From assembly GCF_009765785.1 (NCBI RefSeq), contig NZ_LMUT01000025.1, forward strand, positions 549,109 to 613,108: a DNA stretch of 64,000 nt, in the 5' to 3' direction. The translations under genes were made by a program, and so were the position numbers. Positions 46,016-52,984 of the stretch are shown piece by piece. How positions within the stretch are numbered: position 1 is the first letter of the stretch; each line of letters opens with the position of its first letter. The notes beneath the pieces were generated by a model that searched no databases, had not been told where the DNA came from, and saw nothing but the letters and a program-made list of their open reading frames with translations. The stretch comes from Granulicella sp. L46. GTDB lineage: Bacteria; Acidobacteriota; Terriglobia; Terriglobales; Acidobacteriaceae.

Positions 46016-46264
46016 TCACGCCACGGCAAGTCGACGGTTATAACGCATCGTTGTGCGGTGGTGGAGGCACAATGCGGGAATCACGCGATTGCGGTGCCGG
46101 AACCAGAACGAACGATCCTCGATCGCAAGACAAGCAGCATTCCCGTGGGCCGGATAGGACACTTGAGTTCCGTCTTGCCTCGCGAACCAAAGCCCGGGCT
46201 GACGTTGCTCTAGGGATGGGTCCAGCGTTGCGAGATCAAGCCGCATGACTATTTGGAGCTCCAA
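46016..46264 (-). pseudogene. N-terminal fragment of a SAM methyltransferase
   Basis: 82 codons. The middle (SYPAHGNAACLAIEDRSFWFRHRNRVI) matches the start of a class of methyltransferases, with the sequence lost just before the SAM-binding motif would begin. It overlaps the WecE-like gene end by 16 bases and stops 40 bases before the intact methyltransferase. Best read as a gene remnant left after a deletion; a short coupled protein is unlikely. Confidence 0.6.
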
Positions 46265-47400
46265 TTCTTGTAGAAGTCGAGCACCGATGAGGCGACTTCC
46301 GTTACATCTCGATCGCTCAAATCATAGTACATTGGCAGCCGGAGCAAACGGCTGCTCGTATCATCCGTTACTGGGAGATGTGGCTCTGACAAGCCGAGAG
46401 ATTTAGCGAAGGGAGAGGAATGCAGAGGCACATAATGAAAGACCGCAAGAATGCCTGCCTTGCGGAGGTGTGCGATCAGCGCTTCTCGCTCGTCCTGGTT
46501 TGCCGCCAGGAGATAGAACATATGGTGATTCGAGGTGCAGTGTTCCGGAATGAAAGGGGTGCGAATCCGGCCGCTCTCGACCAGAGGTGCGAGCAGGCTT
46601 TCGTAGCGGTTGAAGATTTCGCCTCGACGGGCTGTGATCTTCTCCATGTTCTCCAGTTGGCCATGTAGGAAAGCAGCCAGCATGTCGGACAGAATGTAGG
46701 AAGAGCCGATGTCGACCCACGTATATTTGTCTACCTGCCCGCGCAAAAATTGGCTGCGGTTGGTGCCCTTCTCTCGCAGGATCTCGGCCCGCTTCTCCAA
46801 ATCCGGATCGTTGACCGTCAGCGCGCCCCCCTCGCCACACGAGAAGTTCTTGGTCTCATGAAAGCTATAGCAGCCCATGTGGCCAATGGTACCGAGCCAT
46901 TGGTCCTTGTATTTGGCGAAGACGCCCTGCGCCGCATCTTCGACAACCATCAAGTTATGGTGCCGCGCGATCGCCATTATCTCGTCCATCTCACAGGCAA
47001 CACCGGCGTAATGAACAGGAAAGATTGCCCGCGTGCGTGGCGTGATGGCGGCTTCGATAAGCCGCTCGTCAATATTCAGTGTGTCCCATCGAATATCGAC
47101 GAATACCGGGGTGGCTCCTCGCAGCACGATCGCATTCGCTGTGGAGACGAAGGTAAACGAAGGGAGGATCACTTCATCGCCTGGACCGAGTTTGCAGAGC
47201 AGCGCCGCCATCTCAAGCGCTGCCGTGCAGGAAGTGGTAAGCAGAATGCGCCGTGCGTCGAACCGGTCCTCCATCAATTTCTGCGCCCGCCGGGTGAACG
47301 GCCCATCACCGCTGGCATGTCCGCCAGAGACTGCCTGACCAACATAGATAAGCTCGGAGCCTACGATGCACGGTTTGTTAAATGGAATGTGGATTGCCAT
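46249..47400 (-). CDS. WecE/RffA-like sugar aminotransferase
   Basis: 383-residue DegT/DnrJ/EryC1-family PLP enzyme. It closely resembles dTDP-4-amino-4,6-dideoxygalactose transaminase: start MAIHIPFNKPCIVGSELIYVG, SGDGPFTRRAQKLMEDRF, TTSCTAALEMAALL, and the PLP-lysine segment SFHETKNFSCGEGG. The start at 47400 is chosen because the homology begins there. Paired with the acetyltransferase at 47451, it would make a 4-acetamido-4,6-dideoxyhexose nucleotide sugar. The dTDP-4-keto-6-deoxyglucose supply genes (rmlA/B) are not in this window. Confidence 0.9.
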   Translation of the reverse strand: MAIHIPFNKPCIVGSELIYVGQAVSGGHASGDGPFTRRAQKLMEDRFDARRILLTTSCTAALEMAALLCKLGPGDEVILPSFTFVSTANAIVLRGATPVFVDIRWDTLNIDERLIEAAITPRTRAIFPVHYAGVACEMDEIMAIARHHNLMVVEDAAQGVFAKYKDQWLGTIGHMGCYSFHETKNFSCGEGGALTVNDPDLEKRAEILREKGTNRSQFLRGQVDKYTWVDIGSSYILSDMLAAFLHGQLENMEKITARRGEIFNRYESLLAPLVESGRIRTPFIPEHCTSNHHMFYLLAANQDEREALIAHLRKAGILAVFHYVPLHSSPFAKSLGLSEPHLPVTDDTSSRLLRLPMYYDLSDRDVTEVASSVLDFYKNWSSK

Positions 47401-47450
47401 AGTATTGAGCTCGCTGGAAGGATTATGAGTCGGGAAATACCCAGTATCGC

Positions 47451-48245
47451 TTAAGCAGGTGACCTCAGTGCCCCGAATGGACACCAGTGGAGTGTGATGC
47501 TGGGTGCGGGAAAGCGAAAGCCCAAGGAAACATAAAGATTATGCACCGCGACATTGTGGGACGAGATGCTGGTGGAAACCTCCTCGACCCCTTCGCGGTG
47601 ATGGAAAGCAAGCATCGCCTGCCAGACGCGCCGCCCAAGGCCGTGGCCGCCCAGTCCTGGGGCCAGCCCGATTAAGGACCAAAATCGGCTTACGGGGGTT
47701 GGTTGCTCAACCACAAAGAAGGCGATAATACAGCCTTCCATCAGACATTTCAGCACACTCTGATTTGGATTGCTGAAGGCGTTTTCGACCCACATTCCAT
47801 AGCGGCGGTTACCGATTTCGGGGCCAATCTGCGGGTCAACGTGTAGCCGGCCAGTTGTAAATATCTGCTCAGCAAATCCAGATATTTCTCCACAATCCTC
47901 CGGGAGGGCTTCACAAATGGTGATCTCCGTATCGTCTGAAAACCTGCTAAGCCCGACCACGATCGGGCGGTAGTTCAACTCGATGAACCGAAAGCCCTGT
48001 CTTTCCAGAAACCCACATTCGGTCAACTGATCTTGGGCTAGGCGGCAGCTAACTAACTTGGTTTGGTTCTGCATGCACCAATTTCGAAAGCTCTCAAATG
48101 CGGGTGCCGCGTCCTTCTCTACCCGCACATGTATCGATGCGATGGCGGCTGTGTTACCTTCGAAAATCGGCTCGTCCCAAGGCGTCAGATGGTAGGTAAT
48201 ACTCAACGCATTGCTCTCTGATCGTTCCTCGACATAGTTAAACAA
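47451..48245 (-). CDS. WecD/RffC-like GNAT N-acetyltransferase
   Basis: 264-residue protein. The C-terminal GNAT fold (WSLIGLAPGLGGHGLGRRVWQAMLAFHHREGVEEVSTSISSHNVAVHNLYVSLGF) contains the acetyl-CoA motif GGHGLGRRVW. The start is TTG 48245, with GGGAGAA seven bases before it and an 8-base overlap with the GT2 gene; the open frame extends much further upstream, but only as an overlap with GT2. Adjacent to the WecE-like aminotransferase, as in dTDP-Fuc4NAc synthesis, so it probably acetylates the new 4-amino group. The N-terminal half is diverged. Confidence 0.82.
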   Translation of the reverse strand: MFNYVEERSESNALSITYHLTPWDEPIFEGNTAAIASIHVRVEKDAAPAFESFRNWCMQNQTKLVSCRLAQDQLTECGFLERQGFRFIELNYRPIVVGLSRFSDDTEITICEALPEDCGEISGFAEQIFTTGRLHVDPQIGPEIGNRRYGMWVENAFSNPNQSVLKCLMEGCIIAFFVVEQPTPVSRFWSLIGLAPGLGGHGLGRRVWQAMLAFHHREGVEEVSTSISSHNVAVHNLYVSLGFRFPAPSITLHWCPFGALRSPA

Positions 48246-49224
48246 ATCTATTCTCCCGAGTAGGATGCGAAACCGGTTCTGTGACAGTTGCGTCGGACTC
48301 GGACAAAGCGGCGATCTCTCCGATGACGTAGGGAGGGCGGTCCATGCTGCGGAAGTGGATGCGGGCGAGATATTCACCAAAGATACCGAGAGCGAAGAGC
48401 TGCACGCCAGAGAAAATAGCAACCACAGAAGCAAGGAAAGTGAATCCAGGCACTGCGGCACCCTGGATCAAATAGTTGGCCAAGACAAACGCCAATATTG
48501 CAAAACCAAACACGAAGGATACAAAGCCAAGAATGCTGGCGAAATGCAGCGGCAGAGAGCTGAAGCCAGTCATGAGGTTGAACGCGTGGCGGATCAGTTT
48601 ACCTGTGCTGTATCCCGATACGCCCGCAGTGCGCGGTGAATGGCGAACCTTGATGGCGGTAAAGCGCGCGGTTGTCCAAGTAAGAAGCACATCGATCGAT
48701 ACAGATGGACTGCGGTACTCCCGGAAGCCCTCGCGCAGCCGAGTACGGAAAACACGAAAGGCACTCACGTTACGGGCGGTCTCAGCGCCCATGGTGCTGG
48801 CGAGTGCCGTTTTGGTCATGCGCGAGGCGAGATCGCGAAGAAATCCATGGTGTTCCTCTTGCGGCGCGCCGTAGACGACATCGTACTCTGGCTTCAGCGC
48901 CGCCAGCATTGGTGCGATCTCGCTGACCGGATGCTGCAGATCGTCGTCCATTGTAAGGATGATCTCGTGCTTTGCCGCCATGATGCCGCAGAGCAGCGCA
49001 TTGTGTTGACCGTAATTTCGGCTCATCCTAATACCGCGCACCCGGTGGTCTGAGCGGGCCAAGTCGGCAATAATCGCCCAGGAACCATCGCCTCCCCCAT
49101 CTTCGACAAAAATAATCTCGAAAACCGACGTTAGTTCCGACATCGCATCGGAGAGCTGTCGGTATAAATCGGACAGTGTCTGCTCTGCACGATAGACAGG
49201 AATGACAACGGAAACCGTAAACAT
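48238..49224 (-). CDS. GT2 polyprenyl-phosphate glycosyltransferase
   Basis: 328-residue GT-A enzyme (SVVIPVYRAEQTLSDLYRQL, DDDLQHP nucleotide-sugar motif) with two C-terminal membrane segments (ILGFVSFVFGFAILAFVLANYL and SVVAIFSGVQLFALGIFGEYL). This layout fits DPM1/GtrB/ArnC-type enzymes that load a sugar onto undecaprenyl phosphate. First gene of the minus-strand glycan operon. An internal 99-bp stretch (48551-48649) is duplicated at 50114-50212. Confidence 0.9.
   Translation of the reverse strand: MFTVSVVIPVYRAEQTLSDLYRQLSDAMSELTSVFEIIFVEDGGGDGSWAIIADLARSDHRVRGIRMSRNYGQHNALLCGIMAAKHEIILTMDDDLQHPVSEIAPMLAALKPEYDVVYGAPQEEHHGFLRDLASRMTKTALASTMGAETARNVSAFRVFRTRLREGFREYRSPSVSIDVLLTWTTARFTAIKVRHSPRTAGVSGYSTGKLIRHAFNLMTGFSSLPLHFASILGFVSFVFGFAILAFVLANYLIQGAAVPGFTFLASVVAIFSGVQLFALGIFGEYLARIHFRSMDRPPYVIGEIAALSESDATVTEPVSHPTRENRFV
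48551..48649. repeat. 99-bp direct repeat, copy within the GT2 gene
   Basis: Matches 50114-50212 in the same orientation with three differences (about 97% identity). It encodes part of the GT2 protein (SPRTAGVSGYSTGKLIRHAF). Confidence 0.88.
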
Positions 49225-49365
49225 GAATGACTGGTCCTAATCTCGTACGCCATAATGCACGCAAGCAACAGCGATGAATTGTGGTAGTTGCCAAAGCCTA
49301 ATCACGGCTTCGATGTCGGTCATCTCCACATAGTAGTCGATACGAGCATAGTATGCACTCAGCCG

Positions 49366-49686
49366 TTTACCTGGAGGAAGAAGCTACGCTACTCCATCAA
49401 TAGCATCTTCAATTTCACCGATATTCCGATCACTCTACTCTTTTATTGTGGCGGTGTTGCTCTTGTGCTCGCGCTGCTCGGCATCCTGACGGTTTTGTTT
49501 GCGAGGATTACGGGACGCGTTCAGGTTCCGGGATATACGGCTATTGTGTTGAGCGTGATGTTTTTTGGAGCGCTCACGAGCATAGGACTGGGTGTTGTGG
49601 GTCAGTATCTCTGGCTCACTTTGCAAAACACTCGTCAGAGACCTAACTACATCGTCTATAAGATTGAGCGCTATGATGCGAAGTAA
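49366..49686 (+). pseudogene. 3' fragment of a second GT2 glycosyltransferase
   Basis: 107 codons opening abruptly with FTWRKKLRYSINSIFNFTDIP and continuing through two membrane segments (TLLFYCGGVALVLALLGILTVL; GALTSIGLGVVGQYLWLTL) to QRPNYIVYKIERYDAK, which is the C-terminal end of GtrB/DPM1-type enzymes. The catalytic GT-A half is missing, and the upstream DNA is unrelated. It faces the opposite way to the intact GT2 gene next door, so it is a remnant of another glycan locus. Confidence 0.75.
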
Positions 49687-49765
49687 GTAGTCAGAATGCG
49701 CCGCTGGGAGGCGAAGAAAAGCCCGAACTGTGGGCCCGGGCTTTTGTGTTTGATGATCAGCTAAA

Positions 49766-50113
49766 TTAGGCCGAGGCTTCTTCGGTTCCTGCGGCTTTGG
49801 TTCGGGCGACTGTCCAGTCGGTCGCACCTACTTTGAAGCGGGCGAAGCGGCGGACGCTGATGTTTTCGCCGAGTTTCGCGACCTTCGAGGCGATGAGCTG
49901 GCCGACGGTCTGCGAAGACTCCTTGATGAATGCTTGGTCGAGGAGGCAGAACTCTTCGTAGAACTTGCCTTCGCGCATCTTTTCGATGATGTTGGCCGGC
50001 TTGCCAGTCGCTGCGGCCTGGGCGCGGTAGACTTCCTTTTCGTGCTCGAGGTCTGCGCCGGTGACGTCTTCGCAGCTGACCAAGAGTGGGTCGACGGCGG
50101 CGATATGCAGCAC
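49766..50113 (-). pseudogene. tsf: 3' fragment of tsf (elongation factor Ts)
   Basis: 115 codons matching only the C-terminal third of EF-Ts: LHIAAVDPLLVSCEDV, EKEVYRAQAAATGKPANIIEKM, EFCLLDQAFIKESSQTVGQLIASKVAKLGENISVRRFARFKVG. The N-terminal UBA and TDF-x-N regions needed for EF-Tu binding are absent. Homology breaks off at 50113, exactly where the 99-bp GT2 repeat begins. No rpsB is adjacent. A functional tsf must exist elsewhere; this copy looks like the product of rearrangement. Confidence 0.85.
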
Positions 50114-50212
50114 GGCAGAGAGCTAAAGCCAGTCATGAGGTTGAACGCGTGGCGGATCAGTTTGCCTGTGCTGTATCCCGATACGCCCGCAGTGCGCGGC
50201 GAATGGCGAACC
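50114..50212. repeat. 99-bp direct repeat, second GT2-like copy
   Basis: Copy of 48551-48649 with three substitutions, joined directly to the truncated tsf end. Too short to encode anything; a scar of a further GT2-like gene. Confidence 0.88.
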
Positions 50213-50275
50213 GTCGATTTTGATGATCGGCATAGCCCAACAGGGTCCGCGAAGAGTCGATCGCTCTCTACCGGT

Positions 50276-50500
50276 TTAACAGCCGTATTGCTTTCCTTGC
50301 TCAGAAGGCTCCCAGGGGATAGATACAAACGTACGCTGGAAGAAGGCGTCGTCTACAACGTACTGCTCGTGATTTTCGCCTTCAATGATCCAGTCCCCGG
50401 TGCGAACGTGACGCTTTCCGAGATCGGTAACGATCGAGGCATCGTGAGTGCATTGGCTCGCTTTCACCAGCAGCGGTCTACGTGTGCGAAAAGTATTCAT
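50276..50500 (-). CDS. Hypothetical small protein with a GDWIIEGENHEQY motif
   Basis: 74-residue protein from ATG 50500 (MNTFRTRRPLLVKASQ). The core HVRTGDWIIEGENHEQYVVDDAFFQRTF resembles small proteins whose GDW-x2-x-G segment and aromatic tail recur in phage and bacterial genomes, but the function is unknown. It lies between the rearrangement scar and the KdpE-like gene, so it may be an independent gene or a further passenger. Confidence 0.55.
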   Translation of the reverse strand: MNTFRTRRPLLVKASQCTHDASIVTDLGKRHVRTGDWIIEGENHEQYVVDDAFFQRTFVSIPWEPSEQGKQYGC

Positions 50501-50686
50501 GGGTTGGCTCCGTCTGTGCTTAACACCGACAAGAATCATCACAACAGCTAACCCATAAAAATGGCATAAAGCCAAAGGTAAATGTCTCTGCTCTTATACA
50601 CGACGACCGCGAGTCATTTGTATAGCGACAGTCGGAACGTGTTGGGCGAGGTCCACGCACATCAGGACAGTTCCACGGCTGTCGTT

Positions 50687-51382
50687 CTATAGGTCACGGA
50701 AGCGGTAGCCAACGTAACTGTCCGTGAGCAGGTACACCGGATGAGCAGGATCATCCTCCAGTTTCCGCCGCAACTGGCTCATATACGTTCGCAGGTATTC
50801 TCGCTCTCTGCCGTATTCCGCACCCCATACAAGCGCCAACAGTCGTTGATGCATCAGCGGACGGCCTGCGTGCCGCATGAGCGTCTGTAGTAGTTCAAAC
50901 TCCTTCGGCGTCATACGAACTTCCACTCCACGTTTTATGACACGGCGCGTAGATGGATCAAGGGTGATGTCGCCGATAGTGATCGGGTGGGCGGGAGGGG
51001 CGGCCTTTGCCCTGAAGCGACGGACCGCGGAACGCACCCGCGCGGTCAGTTCCAGAAACTGAAAGGGCTTAGTAATGTAGTCGTCTGCTCCCGCATCCAA
51101 TGCTTCGACTTTGTCCCTTTCTTCATCTCTCACCGTAAGCACAAGAATCGGTAGGAGTGGATATATTCGATGAATGCGCCGGCAAGTCTCCATGCCTCCG
51201 ATGCCAGGCATGTTTACATCCAGCAAGACCGTTTCGAATGGACGATGCTGCAGCGCGAGCAATGCTTCTTCACCAGACGATGCACCTTCAGGGCAGAATC
51301 CCACAGCCTCCAGCGTATTTCGCAGGCTTTGGCGCAACGCCTCGTCATCTTCGACGATCAATAACGATCCCAATGCAGTCAT
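50687..51382 (-). CDS. KdpE-like response regulator
   Basis: 231-residue OmpR-family regulator. The receiver domain has the phosphorylated Asp in VLLDVNMPGIGG and Lys in DYITKPFQFLEL. The C-terminal winged helix (MTPKEFELLQTLMRHAGRPL, then YLRTYMSQLRRKLEDDP) follows the KdpE pattern. Its start overlaps the histidine kinase stop by 4 bases. No kdpFABC genes are present, so potassium control is not implied; a likely target is the divergent receptor gene at 52985, which carries tandem 11-bp repeats upstream. Confidence 0.9.
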   Translation of the reverse strand: MTALGSLLIVEDDEALRQSLRNTLEAVGFCPEGASSGEEALLALQHRPFETVLLDVNMPGIGGMETCRRIHRIYPLLPILVLTVRDEERDKVEALDAGADDYITKPFQFLELTARVRSAVRRFRAKAAPPAHPITIGDITLDPSTRRVIKRGVEVRMTPKEFELLQTLMRHAGRPLMHQRLLALVWGAEYGREREYLRTYMSQLRRKLEDDPAHPVYLLTDSYVGYRFRDL

Positions 51383-52818
51383 GTTAGTTGCTCCGTAATA
51401 GCCGGTATTGCAATAACGAATGTTGTTCCGGCTTGAACATCACTCTCAATCGAGATCTTTCCGCCGTGTGCCTCTACAGCCTTTTTCGCTACCGATAGAC
51501 CTAGACCCGTACCGGGAGCACGATGCTCCACGGACGAGCTGCGATAGAAACGCGCGAACACTATATTCCGCTCTGAGGGCGGTATATAAGAGCCCTCATT
51601 GTGGATTCGAAAGACCGCCTGTGATCCCGAGAGCTCTGCATTAATTTGCACGCGCGAATCCTGGGGACCGTATTTTGCCGCGTTATCGAGGATTTGGACG
51701 AGCGCCATTGTGAGCAGCTGGGAGTCACATCGAACTCCAGTCATCTCTGGCGCGATGGAGATATCGACGATCCTGGCTTGCAGTTGAAAGACGCACTCGT
51801 CCAGTACTCCGTGAATCAGAGTTCGAACATTGATTAGCTTCTCGTGCAGAACGATACGAGAGAGCTCTAATCGTGAGGTGCGCAGCAGGCGAGTGGTCAG
51901 TTGGCTAAGGCGAGTGGCCTCCTGATTGATGAGATCGATGAGGCTGGTTTGTTGAGCGCTCAGCTTTCCCGCGGCCAACAATCCAGAGCTTGAGACTGTA
52001 ATCGTACTTAGCGGCGTCTTGAAAGCATGGGCTAATCCATCCAGCAATGCAGAGCGTAGCTGCTCAGAGTGCCGCTCTGCCTCAACATCTATTTCTTTTG
52101 CCAGGAGCCGCGTGCGTTCGATCGCCATAGCTGTTATGGAGGCGATCGAGTTGACGGTCAACGAGTCGATTGCATGTCCATGAAGCATCAAAGCGCCGAT
52201 AGGGCGACTTCCGAAATACAAGACCCGAAACGAAGTGTGATTGGAGAGGTCGTCGTAATTACGCTCACTGAAATAAACGACTTTTGTGGCGTCCTCTGCG
52301 TTAGGGGTTTCACCAAAGCAGGAGAGCGCATCTTCATATGCATTCCAGAGAGCCACACCTCGGAGAGGGAAGCTCCTCTCGATTAAGACGCATAGCTGTT
52401 GCTCCGGGGATTGCTTCCAATCCAGCAGGAGCAGGTCACGGCACAGTTCATGGAGGGCCTTCTGCTCACTGCTTTGTCTCTGCACCATGAGTTGCTGCTG
52501 GCGCGCATGATGAGAGAGTCGGCTCACCATCAGCGAAATCCCTTCAAAGGTGGCGAGCGCCGTCCAGTTCTCAGGACTAGCCACGCGAAAACTGAATAAG
52601 GGCGGGGCGAAGTAATACTCCAGGCATAGAGTTGCGACGACTGAGACAATGCTCGCTTCCACAAAACCGACTTTGTCGGCTATGGCCAGCGTGACGAATA
52701 GATAAACCGAAATTGTTGCCGCAAGATTCAGGTGATGATTCGCAACTATGCCAAAGCAGAGCAAGAAGGCACAAGCAAACAAGACCAGCACAACCGAACG
52801 GAGGCGCGCATTTGACAC
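51379..52818 (-). CDS. DUF4118-type (KdpD-like) sensor histidine kinase
   Basis: 479-residue membrane sensor. Four short hydrophobic segments near the N-terminus (VVLVLFACAFLLCFGIVANHH; ATISVYLFVTLAIADKVGFVEASI) form a DUF4118 domain. A GAF-like linker follows, then HisKA with the phosphorylated His in GLAHAFKTPLST and an HATPase_c domain (ILDNAAKYGPQ, APGTGLGLSVAKKAVEAHGG). It lacks the universal-stress KdpD N-terminal domain, so it is a short KdpD-like kinase. Divergent from the receptor gene at 52985. Confidence 0.88.
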   Translation of the reverse strand: MSNARLRSVVLVLFACAFLLCFGIVANHHLNLAATISVYLFVTLAIADKVGFVEASIVSVVATLCLEYYFAPPLFSFRVASPENWTALATFEGISLMVSRLSHHARQQQLMVQRQSSEQKALHELCRDLLLLDWKQSPEQQLCVLIERSFPLRGVALWNAYEDALSCFGETPNAEDATKVVYFSERNYDDLSNHTSFRVLYFGSRPIGALMLHGHAIDSLTVNSIASITAMAIERTRLLAKEIDVEAERHSEQLRSALLDGLAHAFKTPLSTITVSSSGLLAAGKLSAQQTSLIDLINQEATRLSQLTTRLLRTSRLELSRIVLHEKLINVRTLIHGVLDECVFQLQARIVDISIAPEMTGVRCDSQLLTMALVQILDNAAKYGPQDSRVQINAELSGSQAVFRIHNEGSYIPPSERNIVFARFYRSSSVEHRAPGTGLGLSVAKKAVEAHGGKISIESDVQAGTTFVIAIPAITEQLT

Positions 52819-52854
52819 AACGAATCTTCCCTAATGCAGTATAGGAACGAAGCT

Positions 52855-52886
52855 CGTAAGAAAGTCGTAAGAAAGCCGTCAAGAGT
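52855..52886. promoter_or_regulatory. Tandem 11-bp repeats, OmpR/KdpE-type site candidate
   Basis: CGTAAGAAAGT, CGTAAGAAAGC and a weaker CGTCAAGAGT follow each other directly (52855-52886). OmpR/PhoB/KdpE-type regulators bind direct repeats spaced by 11 bases. The site lies in the 166-bp region between the divergent kinase and receptor genes. Confidence 0.6.
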
Positions 52887-52950
52887 CTGTCGCGAAGACT
52901 CTTGAATAGGTTTACTTATGCCTCCTTTGTGGGTTACGAATTCACATAAG

Positions 52951-52976
52951 CCTAGCCGGCATGAATACCGGTTAGG
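52951..52976 (+). promoter_or_regulatory. Hairpin at the ribosome-binding site of the third receptor gene
   Basis: CCTAGCCGG / CCGGTTAGG with an 8-base loop (one G-T pair); the 3' arm runs into the AGGAG Shine-Dalgarno (52974-52978) nine bases before ATG 52985. Could lower or regulate translation. Confidence 0.55.
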
Positions 52977-52984
52977 AGAAAGAA

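Noticed and set aside
50687..52818. Potassium-responsive kdp operon
   Set aside because: Only regulator and short sensor are present; no kdpFABC genes and no KdpD universal-stress domain.
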